Source of the DNA: Cereibacter johrii
GTDB taxonomy: Bacteria > Pseudomonadota > Alphaproteobacteria > Rhodobacterales > Rhodobacteraceae
Reading direction: 5' to 3'
DNA length: 38,777 bases
Assembly (NCBI RefSeq): GCF_001720585.1
Contig: NZ_MABH01000161.1
Span: 1-38,777 of the forward strand
A model generated the notes under the pieces. That model searched no databases. It was given only the letters and a program-made list of their open reading frames with translations, and had not been told where the DNA came from. Position 1 is the first letter of the stretch; every line of letters begins with the position of its first letter. A program made the translations under genes and the position numbers. Shown here piece after piece: positions 8,273-16,120 of the stretch.

Positions 8273-8561
8273 GGATAGACCTTGCGATCAAGACGCCAGA
8301 CCCCGCAGGCCGAAAGGGCTGCGGGGTCTGGCGTCTTTCGAGCCAGGCGCCGCTTGCGTCTTGGCGGAGGTCGAGAGGGTCGGGCGCTGCCCGTGCTTCG
8401 CGGGCATCGTCCAGAATCGCGTGGAAGCCCTTCGGGACGGCGAGCGCCCTCCGCTCGCGGTCCTTCTTGTCGCCTGGCAGGGCGGCCATCAGCTCGATCT
8501 TGCCGAAAAGGGCTCGAAGCTCCTCGGAGCCGTGAGGGTGCGCGTCACTTCCGCGCACCAT
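8193..8561 (-). CDS. Doubtful small ORF or gene remnant
   Basis: A 122-codon frame whose first 55 or so codons (8400-8561) show the G/C third-position bias of real genes and read as a plausible charged helical protein (SEELRALFGKIELMAALPGD, later RALAVPKGFHAILDDAREAR). I do not recognise it. The frame then runs through the operon terminator and about 80 bases antisense to dctM, so the real C-terminus is uncertain. No clear ribosome site precedes the ATG. A 23-codon frame in another phase (8545-8616, MCPKNCAKRAVADHHERPD) overlaps its start. This may be a decayed gene downstream of the SRP RNA. Apart from these frames and the terminator, 8341-8668 holds nothing identifiable. Confidence 0.25.
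   Translation of the reverse strand: MVRGSDAHPHGSEELRALFGKIELMAALPGDKKDRERRALAVPKGFHAILDDAREARAAPDPLDLRQDASGAWLERRQTPQPFRPAGSGVLIARSIPTASSAGTGRSAARGRGCPRRQASPA
8290..8337 (+). terminator. Terminator of the lyase-TRAP operon
   Basis: Two perfectly complementary 19-base arms (8290-8308 and 8319-8337) flank a 10-base loop GCCGAAAGGG. The right arm ends GGCGTCTTT with only a short T run. It lies 17 bases past dctM. The symmetry would also let it stop transcription arriving from the minus strand. Confidence 0.88.
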
Positions 8562-8668
8562 CGGGACGTTCGTGATGGTCAGCCACGGCCCGTTTGGCGC
8601 AGTTCTTGGGACACATCTCCTTGCAGAACAAGGGTTCCCAGCGCGATCAGCGGCTTGAGGGGGGAAGG

Positions 8669-8764
8669 TGAGAGGCTGGACATCGACCCAGACGGGGCTC
8701 GTTACGGCTGCTTCCTTCCGGACCTGACCGGGTTGGCGAGGCGCCTGCCCGCGCCAACCTCTCG
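8669..8764 (-). ncRNA. ffs: 4.5S RNA, signal recognition particle RNA
   Basis: The minus strand carries the nearly invariant SRP domain IV core GGTCAGGTCCGGAAGGAAGC followed by AGCC, with the GGAA tetraloop and asymmetric internal loop that bind Ffh. The outer ends pair: GAGAGG at the 5' end (8763-8758) with CCTCTC at the 3' end (8675-8670). This gives a single hairpin of about 96 nt, the usual size for a bacterial 4.5S RNA. It directs Ffh-bound ribosomes to the membrane. The exact 5' and 3' ends are estimated from the pairing. Confidence 0.94.
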
Positions 8765-8836
8765 CGGCCGATATAGGCCGGGCCGGGGGCATTTGCAAGC
8801 GCCCCGCGGCCGCAGGCAGGGCATCCCGCGCGGCCG

Positions 8837-10729
8837 TCAGAGGGTCAGGCGGAAGCGCGAGAACCCCGCGGGCGACGAAGGGAGCCGGGTCAGCTCGAGG
8901 AAGGGCGGCGGCTCGGCCGGCGCAGGGGCCGTCTCGAAGACCGCCGTGGTGCCGGGCATCGGCCGGAAGCGCCAGAAGCGGGGCACCTCGGGGGCGAGCG
9001 GCGAGGTCCGGGCGATGTGGCGGCTCAGGATGTCGCGGATCGGTTCGGTGCCGATCCAGGTCGGCAACGGGCCGAACTGCCGGCTGCAACTGGCGGCGCG
9101 GTAACTGTTGGTGGCCACCGCAAAGGGTTGCGCCGGGTCCAGCGGCCGGTCCTGCCAGCGCAGGTCCAGAATGCGCCGGGCCTCGGCTCGGACGATCCGG
9201 CCGTGGGCGTCGTAGCGCGCCGGCCGGGCAAGGTCGATCGAGAAGGTCAGTCCCTGGATCGGGTCGAAGCCATAGCTCGGCATCTCGGGATCGAGGAGCG
9301 GCTGGTCGCTGCGCCCGGGCGCGATCCGGGCAAAGAGGCTCGCGGCCCGTTCGAGCCATTCCGCGATCTGCGCGCCCGTCAGCCGGACGGCAGCGATGAG
9401 GTTCGGGTAGATATAGAGATCGACCGCATGGCGCAGCGCCAGCGGCCCTGCCGGCACGTCGCTGTAATGGGCAGGCCCGGCGCGGCCCCCCGCCTTGAAG
9501 GGCGCCGCCGCCGACAGGATCGGCAGGCCCTCGAGCGGGCTTCCCGCAATGTGCTCTGCCAGATGGGCCGCCTGCGCCTCGGCCACGAGCGACAGCGAGG
9601 CCGTGGGCGCCACAAGGGCGAAGTGGCTCGCGATCCGCACCGTCGAGTGACCGATGGGGCGGCGGATGTGGCGGAGGGTCTCGGCATGGGCGGGCGCGGC
9701 GATCGCGGTGAGCTTCGGGCAGGCCTGCACGGGGTTTCCCGCGCGCCGCACCGGGCGGGCCTCGACCCGCGCCTCCGTCACGCGCCAGCCCTGGGCGCCT
9801 TGGGCCAGCAGGAGATCGATCACCCCCAGATGCGAACCGCGGGCGCCGGCCATCACGGCGGGCTTGCCCGCGAGCCGCCCGAGCGTGGCATCGGCTCCGG
9901 GCCGCGGCGGGAAGCCCGGCGCCGGGAAGACGAGGTGGCTGTGGCCCGTCACCACCGCGTCGATCCCTTCGAGCGCCGCCACGGGCAGCGCCGCATCCTC
10001 CTGTTCGGGCTGGGCCTCGGCGGCGCCGATCCCCGAATGGCAGAGCGCCACAACGAGATCGCAGCCCTTGGCCCGAAGTGCCGCCAGATGGCCCGCCGCC
10101 GCCTCGGCGATGTCGCGCACCTGCAGCCGGTCGCCCAGAACGGCGCGGTTCCACACCGGCACCTGCGGCGGCAGGAGGCCCAGAACCCCGATCCGCAGAC
10201 GGTGCGGCCGCCCCGCCTCGTCGATCATCTCGCGCTCGAGGATCGCCGCCGGAGGCAGGAGCGTCCGGTCTGCGGCAGGCTCGGATCCGAGCGTCAGCAC
10301 CGCATTGCTCGAGACGACGGGCCAGGTCGCATCCGCGAGCGCGCGTTCGAGATGATCCAGACCATAGTCGAAGTCGTGGTTGCCGACCGTCGCCGCATCG
10401 TAACCGAGCGCGGTCATGGCCTCGATCAGCGGATGGACCCCTTCGGCCGCCCGCTGCGCCCAGAGGTCGCCCATCGGCGTGCCCTGCAGCAGATCGCCAT
10501 TGTCGAAGAGCAGCGTGTTCGCGGCTTCGGCGCGCGCCTCGGCGATGAGGGTCGCGGTGGTGGCGAGGCCCACCCCCGGCGCCGGCCGGTCGGCATGATA
10601 GTCGTAGGGCAGGATCTCGGCATGAAGGTCCGTCGTGGCGAGCAGGCGCAGTCGGAGCCGGGCAGAGCCTGCAGGCGGCTCCGCCGAGGCCTGCGGCCGC
10701 CCCTCGCCGTGATCGTCCTCTCGTCTCAT
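8837..10729 (-). CDS. cpdB: 2',3'-cyclic-nucleotide 2'-phosphodiesterase / 3'-nucleotidase (CpdB/5'-nucleotidase family)
   Basis: A 630-residue bimetallic phosphoesterase. The N-terminal metallophosphatase domain shows TTDLHAE (D34, H36), GDLLQGTPMGD, GNHDFDYGLDHLE, ALCHSG and VTGHSHLVFP, which are the metal ligands in order. The C-terminal 5'-nucleotidase substrate domain has the CpdB-like YIYPNLIAAVRLTGAQIAEW, the GFDPIQGLTFSIDLARPARYD block and ATNSYRAA. CpdB enzymes are normally exported to the periplasm to salvage nucleotides, but no signal peptide is visible: the first 25 residues are charged (MRREDDHGEGRPQ), and DLH begins at residue 34. Either the protein is cytoplasmic or the true start lies elsewhere. 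It is divergent from nudC. Confidence 0.9.
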   Translation of the reverse strand: MRREDDHGEGRPQASAEPPAGSARLRLRLLATTDLHAEILPYDYHADRPAPGVGLATTATLIAEARAEAANTLLFDNGDLLQGTPMGDLWAQRAAEGVHPLIEAMTALGYDAATVGNHDFDYGLDHLERALADATWPVVSSNAVLTLGSEPAADRTLLPPAAILEREMIDEAGRPHRLRIGVLGLLPPQVPVWNRAVLGDRLQVRDIAEAAAGHLAALRAKGCDLVVALCHSGIGAAEAQPEQEDAALPVAALEGIDAVVTGHSHLVFPAPGFPPRPGADATLGRLAGKPAVMAGARGSHLGVIDLLLAQGAQGWRVTEARVEARPVRRAGNPVQACPKLTAIAAPAHAETLRHIRRPIGHSTVRIASHFALVAPTASLSLVAEAQAAHLAEHIAGSPLEGLPILSAAAPFKAGGRAGPAHYSDVPAGPLALRHAVDLYIYPNLIAAVRLTGAQIAEWLERAASLFARIAPGRSDQPLLDPEMPSYGFDPIQGLTFSIDLARPARYDAHGRIVRAEARRILDLRWQDRPLDPAQPFAVATNSYRAASCSRQFGPLPTWIGTEPIRDILSRHIARTSPLAPEVPRFWRFRPMPGTTAVFETAPAPAEPPPFLELTRLPSSPAGFSRFRLTL

Positions 10730-10956
10730 GCCCCCGGACTTCCTTCCTCGGCGCGGCCCTGCCCGGCATTCCTTCGCCCGCCGCCGCTTGCGGGCCTGCG
10801 GGAGGGGGATCGCCGGCGCCGAGGCTAGGCCGCGCGGCCGGGATGTTCCAGCCCCTTGGCCGTGGCATCTTCGCCGTCCGACCCTTGGCCCCTGCCGCGC
10901 GGCATGGCATGACGGCGCGGGGCGGCCGGACCGCCGGGTCTGGAGGAGCGGCGGGC

Positions 10957-11910
10957 ATGCGGATCGCGGAGACAGTGACCTTCGGAGGGTCGGGGCTCGA
11001 CCGGGCCGGCCGGCTCAGGGGCGATGCCGCGGGTCTCGCGCGGCTTCTGGAGGGCGAGTGCATCCTGCCGATCTGGCGCGGCCGTCCGCTCTGCGCCGAG
11101 GAAGGCGCGCTCGGCTGGCTTCCGCCCGATCATCCCGTGCTGGCCGGGGCCGAGGAGCCGATCTTTCTCGGGCTCGACGGCGAAGCGCCCCGCTTCGCGG
11201 CCGATATCTCGCACTGGTCGCCCGAGGCCGGCGCCGAGGCGGCGCAGGGCGGGTTCTTCGATCCGGCGTTCCAGTCCCATCCCGCCCTGCCGGGCGCGCC
11301 GGGCTTCGGCGACCTGCGCGGCCTGATGCTCGCGCTCTCGCCGCGCGAGGCGGAGCTGGCCGCCACCGCCAAGGCGCTCGTGCAGTGGCACCGCAGCCAT
11401 CGTTTCTGCTCGACCTGCGGCGCGCCGTCGGCCCCGTCCGAGGGCGGCTGGCACCGCCACTGCACCGCCTGCGGCGCGCAGCATTTCCCCCGCACCGATC
11501 CCGTGGTCATCATGCTCGTGACCCATGGCAACCGTGCGCTGGTCGGCCGGTCGCCCGGCTGGCCCGAGGGGGTCTACTCCTGCCTTGCGGGCTTTGTCGA
11601 ACCCGGCGAGACGATCGAGGCCGCCGTGCGCCGCGAGGTGATGGAGGAGGCGGGCGTGACCGTGGGCCCCGTGCGCTATCTGGCGAGCCAGCCCTGGCCC
11701 TTCCCGGCCTCGCTCATGATCGGCTGCCACGGGATCGCCCTCACCGACGCCATCACGCTCGATCCGCTGGAGCTCGAGGATGCGCGCTGGATCACGCGCG
11801 AGGAGATGGTGACGGTGATGGCGGGGGATCATCCCCAGGGCCGGCCTGCGCGCAAAGGGGCCATCCCGCACTTCCTGATCTCCAACTGGCTTGCGGACCG
11901 TCTGGATTGA
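10957..11910 (+). CDS. nudC: NAD+ diphosphatase / Nudix hydrolase NudC
   Basis: A 317-residue Nudix enzyme that cleaves NADH to NMNH and AMP and, in characterised homologues, removes NAD caps from RNA 5' ends. A zinc ribbon uses C151, C154, C169 and C172. The Nudix box at 212-234 matches GX5EX7REUXEEXGU (GFVEPGETIEAAVRREVMEE). The NADH-diphosphatase signature SQPWPFP follows at 244-250, which separates it from other Nudix proteins. The N-terminal NUDIX-like domain is present. The start is ATG 10957 with GGAGGAG at 10942; an upstream in-frame start is unsupported. The SRPBCC gene follows after 36 bases. Confidence 0.95.
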   Translation: MRIAETVTFGGSGLDRAGRLRGDAAGLARLLEGECILPIWRGRPLCAEEGALGWLPPDHPVLAGAEEPIFLGLDGEAPRFAADISHWSPEAGAEAAQGGFFDPAFQSHPALPGAPGFGDLRGLMLALSPREAELAATAKALVQWHRSHRFCSTCGAPSAPSEGGWHRHCTACGAQHFPRTDPVVIMLVTHGNRALVGRSPGWPEGVYSCLAGFVEPGETIEAAVRREVMEEAGVTVGPVRYLASQPWPFPASLMIGCHGIALTDAITLDPLELEDARWITREEMVTVMAGDHPQGRPARKGAIPHFLISNWLADRLD

Positions 11911-11946
11911 CGCGAAAAGCCCGCGGGACGCGGAAGGGGAGAGACC

Positions 11947-12453
11947 ATGCGACTGAGCACCAGCCAGGATGTCGAGGCGCCGATCCGGTTCGTCTGGAGG
12001 CAGCTGTCGGACTTCGGCAACTGGGAGCGCGCGGCCTCCCAGCGCGGCGTGACGGTGCGGAGGCTCGACGGGACGCCCCACGAGGGCCCCGGCATGGGCT
12101 GGCTCGTCCGCTTCGACTATCACGGCCGGATGCGGGATGTGGAGATGCACTTCGTGGGCATGGAGCCGGACCAGAGGCTGCTGATGCAGGCCACCGGCCA
12201 TTCGCTGCGGGCGGACCTGACGCTCGAGTTCCTCGAGCTCGCCCCGCGCCGGACGCGCGTCACCGTCACCTCGGACGTGAAGGCGCTGACGCTGCCCTCG
12301 CGCGTGTTCCTTCAGTCGCTGCGGCTGGCGCAGGGCACGCTTCAGGAGAAATACGACGCCCGCATCAAGGGCTTCGCGGCCGAGATCGGCCGGCGCTGGC
12401 AGGCCCGCCGCAAGGCTGCCGCGGCTGCGGCCGCGAAGGGGCCGCAGGCCTGA
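11947..12453 (+). CDS. SRPBCC-family (START-like) ligand-binding protein
   Basis: A 168-residue protein with the helix-grip layout of the polyketide cyclase / START superfamily: an N-terminal strand (MRLSTSQDVEAP), then the FVWRQLSDFGNWERAA helix pair, alternating strands, and a long C-terminal helix (LRLAQGTLQEKYDARIKGFA). The C-terminus ends in a basic, alanine-only tail. No catalytic residues can be assigned, and the ligand is unknown. The start is ATG 11947 with GGAAGGGGAGA upstream. It is probably transcribed with nudC. It converges on pheA. Confidence 0.75.
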   Translation: MRLSTSQDVEAPIRFVWRQLSDFGNWERAASQRGVTVRRLDGTPHEGPGMGWLVRFDYHGRMRDVEMHFVGMEPDQRLLMQATGHSLRADLTLEFLELAPRRTRVTVTSDVKALTLPSRVFLQSLRLAQGTLQEKYDARIKGFAAEIGRRWQARRKAAAAAAAKGPQA

Positions 12454-12460
12454 GACCGGG

Positions 12461-12478
12461 CCCGAGCCCGAGCCCGAG
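12461..12478. repeat. Short tandem repeat (CCCGAG)3
   Basis: Three exact copies of CCCGAG lie in the 66-base gap between the convergent SRPBCC and pheA genes, with two more diverged units (GCCCGAG, GAGCCCGGG) following up to about 12508. No gene or clear hairpin is present. Confidence 0.6.
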
Positions 12479-12519
12479 ACTGTGCCCGAGCCACGGCGCG
12501 AGCCCGGGAGGGACGGGGC

Positions 12520-13353
12520 TCAGCCCCGGCCGGGGTCGGCGGGATAGACGCCGAGGATCTCGGACTGGCTGGTGAAGAAGCGCAGCTCGTCGAGCGCGAG
12601 CGCCACGTTCGCATCCTCGGGATGGCCTTCGATGTCGGCATAGAACTCGGTCGCGGTGAAGGAGCCGCCGACCATGTAGCTCTCGAGCTTGGTCATGTTG
12701 ATCCCGTTCGTCGCAAAGCCGCCGAGCGCCTTGTAGAGGGCGGCCGGGATGTTGCGCACGCGGAAGGTGAAGGTCGTGACCATCTTGCCGGGGCCGCGGC
12801 GCGTCCAGTCGGCCTCCCGCGCCATCACGAGGAAGCGGGTGGTATTGTTCGACTGATCCTCGATGTGGCGCGCCACCACGTCGAGCCCGTAGATCTCGCC
12901 GGCGAGTTCCGAGGCGAGCGCGGCCAGCGCGGGATCGCCCTGTTCTGCCACGAGACGGGCCGAGCCCGCCGTGTCGGCGCCCGTCACCGGCCGGATGTCA
13001 TGGCTGCGCAGGAAGGTCCGGCACTGGCCGAGCAGGACCGTGTGGCTCATGGCGCGCTCGACGCGCTCGATGGGCGTGCCGCGCAGGGTGAGCAGGTTGA
13101 TGTGCACCCGCACGAAGGATTCGTCGACGATCCGCAGGCCCGAGCCCGGCAGCAGCGTGTGAATGTCGGCCACGCGGCCATAGGTGGAATTCTCGACCGG
13201 CAGCATCGCGAGGTCGGCCCCGCCCGCGCGGACCAGCTCGATCACATCCTCGAAGGTGCGGCAGGGGATCGCCTCCATCCCGGGGCGTGCCTGACGGCAG
13301 GCCTGGTGCGAATAGGCGCCGGGTTCCCCCTGGAAAGCGATTCGGCCGGTCAT
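12520..13353 (-). CDS. pheA: Prephenate dehydratase
   Basis: A 277-residue monofunctional enzyme that converts prephenate to phenylpyruvate in phenylalanine synthesis. The catalytic domain (about 1-180) begins RIAFQGEPGAYSH and contains the family motifs LPVENSTYGRV and NNTTRFLVM (the TRF motif). A C-terminal ACT domain (about 190-270) for phenylalanine feedback starts MVTTFTFRVRNIPAALYKAL. It shows GINMTKLESYMVGG where enteric enzymes have ESRP, a change I recall as common in alphaproteobacteria. There is no fused chorismate mutase domain. The start is ATG 13353; a much longer open frame upstream is antisense to cycY and not real. Confidence 0.95.
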   Translation of the reverse strand: MTGRIAFQGEPGAYSHQACRQARPGMEAIPCRTFEDVIELVRAGGADLAMLPVENSTYGRVADIHTLLPGSGLRIVDESFVRVHINLLTLRGTPIERVERAMSHTVLLGQCRTFLRSHDIRPVTGADTAGSARLVAEQGDPALAALASELAGEIYGLDVVARHIEDQSNNTTRFLVMAREADWTRRGPGKMVTTFTFRVRNIPAALYKALGGFATNGINMTKLESYMVGGSFTATEFYADIEGHPEDANVALALDELRFFTSQSEILGVYPADPGRG

Positions 13354-13473
13354 GACTTGGGTCTCCGAGATCAAAAACAGGTTGTCCCCGCGTCCGGCGG
13401 CGCTACTACACCTTGAAAGCAAGGGGAAGAAGCGGATACATGTCCGGCGGACCCAAACCGAGGTAAATGCGAC

Positions 13474-13998
13474 ATGTTCGACACGATGACCCTGACGAAG
13501 GCGGTCGGCGCCGGGTGCGGCGCGCTCCTGGTGTTCCTGCTTGGATCCTGGGCGGCCAGCGGCCTTTACACCTTCGGCGAGGGCCACGGCGAGGATGTGA
13601 CGCAAGCCTATGTGATCGAGACGGGCGACGGCGGCGCCTCCGAAGAGCCGGCCGCCGAGGCCGTGCCCTTCCCGGAACTGGTGGCTGCGGCCGATGCCGC
13701 CGCGGGCCAGAAGGTGTTCGCCAAATGCGCCGCCTGCCACAAGCTCGACGGCTCGGACGCGACCGGCCCGCATCTGAACGGTGTGGTGGACCGCGCGGTG
13801 GCCTCCGTCGCGGGCTTCGCCTATTCGGACGCGATGGTGGCCCATGCCGCCGAAGCGCCGACCTGGACGCTGGAGGAGCTCGGCGCCTTCGTCGAGAACC
13901 CCAAGGGCCATGTGCCGGGCACCAAGATGACCTTCGCGGGCCTGCCGAAGGAGCAGGATCGCGCCAATGTCGTGGCCTATCTGGCCTCGCTCCAGTAA
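13474..13998 (+). CDS. cycY: Membrane-anchored cytochrome c (cytochrome c_y type)
   Basis: A 174-residue class I c-type cytochrome held in the inner membrane by an uncleaved N-terminal helix (about residues 9-31). An acidic, Ala/Pro-rich linker (about 35-75) precedes a mitochondrial-like heme domain. The heme site is CAACH (C85, C88, H89); the axial methionine is M152 in GTKMTF. This layout is that of cytochrome c_y, which carries electrons from the bc1 complex to the cbb3 oxidase or the photosynthetic reaction centre. The partner oxidase genes lie about 11 kb downstream in this window. It is divergent from pheA and followed by its own terminator. Confidence 0.92.
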   Translation: MFDTMTLTKAVGAGCGALLVFLLGSWAASGLYTFGEGHGEDVTQAYVIETGDGGASEEPAAEAVPFPELVAAADAAAGQKVFAKCAACHKLDGSDATGPHLNGVVDRAVASVAGFAYSDAMVAHAAEAPTWTLEELGAFVENPKGHVPGTKMTFAGLPKEQDRANVVAYLASLQ

Positions 13999-14023
13999 GG
14001 GCAGAGCCCGCAGCCTCTTCGAG

Positions 14024-14047
14024 GGCCGCCCGATCGGGCGGCCTTTT
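14024..14047 (+). terminator. Rho-independent terminator after cycY
   Basis: The sequence GGCCGCCCGATCGGGCGGCC (14024-14043) is a perfect palindrome that can form a GC stem, followed by TTTTT. It lies 26 bases past the cycY stop. Confidence 0.92.
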
Positions 14048-14167
14048 TCCGTTTTTCCGGCCGGGCTTGCCGTCTCGTCACGCAATCGCAACTTGAGACT
14101 GCGTCCCGTTGCACCGTAGCATGGCGAACCGGGCGCCAGGCGCGCCACACGAGGCAGGGGGAACGGC

Positions 14168-16105
14168 ATGGGTGAAGTCACGGCGCGCACGGCGCAGGGC
14201 AGGGTCGCAGTCTCGAGACTTCCCGACGTGCGGTCATGGCTTCTGGGGGGGCTCGGCCTGCTGGCCGCCGCCGCGGCGGCGCTGCCCGCCCACGCGCAGG
14301 ACGCGCCGAAGATTATCAAGGCGCACGGCATCTCGACCTTCGGCGATCTGAAATATCCGGCCGACTTCACCCACCTCGATTATGTCAATCCCGACGCGCC
14401 CAAGGGCGGCGAGATCTCGGAATGGGCTTTCGGCGGCTTCGATTCGATGAACCCCTATTCGGTGAAGGGCCGGGCCGCGGCCCTCTCGTCGATCATGTAT
14501 GAATCGATCCTCGCGGGCACGGCCGACGAGATCGGCGCGGCCTACTGCCTGCTCTGCGAGACGCTCGAATATCCCGAGGACCGCAGCTGGGTGATCTTCA
14601 ACCTGCGCCCCGAGGCGAAATTCTCGGACGGCACCCCCGTCACCGCCGAGGATGTGGTCTTTTCCTACGAGACCTTCGTGGCCAAGGGGCTGACCGATTT
14701 CCGCACCATCTTCGCCCAGCAGGTCGAGGGGGCCGAGGCGCTCGACACGCATCGGGTGAAGTTCACCTTCAAGAAGGGCATTCCCACCCGCGATCTGCCG
14801 CAGGACGTGGGCGGGCTGCCGGTCCTGTCCAAGGCGCAGTATGAACGCGAGGGGCTCGACCTCGAGGAGGGAAGCCTGAAGCCCTTCCTCGGTTCGGGCC
14901 CCTATGTGCTCGACGAGAGCCGGATGAAGGTGGGCCAGACGGTCGTCTACCGCCGCAATCCCGACTACTGGGGCAAGGATCTGCCGCTCATGCGCGGCAC
15001 GGGGAATTTCGACGCGATCCGCATCGAATATTACGCCGACTACAATGCGGCCTTCGAGGGCTTCAAGGGCGGCAGCTACACCTTCCGCAACGAGGCCTCC
15101 TCGATCCTCTGGGCCACGGGCTACGACTTCCCCGCCGTCCAGACCGGCCATGTGGTGAAGGTCGAGCTGCCCTCGGGCGCCAAGGCCACGGGGCAGGGCT
15201 GGATGCTGAACCTCCGGCGCGAGAAGTTCCAGGACCCGAGGGTGCGCGAGGCGCTGAACCTCATGTTCAACTTCGAATGGTCGAACCAGACGCTGTTCTA
15301 CGGCATCTATACCCGCGTCGATTCCTTCTGGGAGAACAGCTACCTCGAGGCCGAGGGCGCGCCCTCCGAGGCCGAGGTGGCGCTTCTGCAGCCGTTCGTC
15401 GACGAGGGCCTGCTTCCGGCCTCGATCCTTACCGAGCCTCCGGTGAGCCCGCCCGTCTCGGGAGAGCGGCAGCTCGACCGCGGGAACCTCCGGGCGGCGA
15501 GCAGGCTGCTGGACGAGGCGGGCTGGACCGTGGGCTCCGACGGGATGCGCCGCAACGCCAAGGGCGAGGTGCTGCGCGTCGAGTTCCTCAACGACAGCCA
15601 GACCTTCGACCGGGTCATCAGCCCCTTCATCGAGAACCTGCGCGCGCTGGGCGTGGACGCGCTGATGACGCGCGTGGACAATGCCCAGATGGAAAGCCGC
15701 ACCCGGCCCCCGAGCTACGATTTCGACCTCACCACCGGCAATGCCCGCACGAACTACATCTCGGGCGCCGAGTTGAAGCAATATTACGGGTCGGAGACCG
15801 CCGACGTCTCGGCCTTCAACATCATGGGGCTGAAGGACAAGGCGGTGGACCGGATGATCGAGGTGGTGCTGGCCGCCAAGACCTCCGAAGAGCTCGAGGT
15901 GGCGACGAAGGCGCTCGACCGGGTGCTGCGGCTGCAGCGGTTCTGGGTGCCGCAATGGTACAAGGCCAGCCACACCGTCGCCTATTACGACATGTTCGAG
16001 CATCCCGAGACCTTGCCTCCCTATGCGCTGGGCGAGCTGGACTTCTGGTGGTTCAACCCCGACAAGGCTCAGGCGCTGCGTGACGCGGGCGCCTTGAGAC
16101 AGTAA
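14168..16105 (+). CDS. yejA: Peptide ABC transporter substrate-binding protein (YejA type)
   Basis: A 645-residue family-5 (SBP_bac_5) periplasmic receptor. The N-terminus is a long basic stretch, a hydrophobic core WLLGGLGLLAAAAAALP, and a cleavage site after AHA (about residue 43). The mature protein opens with the YejA-like HGISTFGDLKYPADF. Then come the family segment WVIFNLRPEAKFSDGTPVTA, the SGPYVLDESRMKVGQ motif, and DPRVREALNLMFNFEW. Position at the head of yejBEF identifies the system, which imports oligopeptides in enterics and lets in microcin C. The start is ATG 14168 after AGGGGG. Its cargo in this organism is unknown. Confidence 0.92.
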   Translation: MGEVTARTAQGRVAVSRLPDVRSWLLGGLGLLAAAAAALPAHAQDAPKIIKAHGISTFGDLKYPADFTHLDYVNPDAPKGGEISEWAFGGFDSMNPYSVKGRAAALSSIMYESILAGTADEIGAAYCLLCETLEYPEDRSWVIFNLRPEAKFSDGTPVTAEDVVFSYETFVAKGLTDFRTIFAQQVEGAEALDTHRVKFTFKKGIPTRDLPQDVGGLPVLSKAQYEREGLDLEEGSLKPFLGSGPYVLDESRMKVGQTVVYRRNPDYWGKDLPLMRGTGNFDAIRIEYYADYNAAFEGFKGGSYTFRNEASSILWATGYDFPAVQTGHVVKVELPSGAKATGQGWMLNLRREKFQDPRVREALNLMFNFEWSNQTLFYGIYTRVDSFWENSYLEAEGAPSEAEVALLQPFVDEGLLPASILTEPPVSPPVSGERQLDRGNLRAASRLLDEAGWTVGSDGMRRNAKGEVLRVEFLNDSQTFDRVISPFIENLRALGVDALMTRVDNAQMESRTRPPSYDFDLTTGNARTNYISGAELKQYYGSETADVSAFNIMGLKDKAVDRMIEVVLAAKTSEELEVATKALDRVLRLQRFWVPQWYKASHTVAYYDMFEHPETLPPYALGELDFWWFNPDKAQALRDAGALRQ

Positions 16106-16120
16106 GGGCCGCATCCCCCC

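Noticed and set aside
8193-11063. A 956-codon minus-strand open frame
   Set aside because: It is in a different phase from the cpdB gene, which explains 8837-10729 with intact motifs, and it also crosses the SRP RNA. High G+C removes stop codons and creates long false frames. Only the downstream piece (8193-8561) is kept as doubtful.
12461-12508. CCCGAG repeats as a CRISPR or regulatory array
   Set aside because: Units are only six bases, without spacers, in a short convergent gap; more likely slippage in GC-rich DNA.
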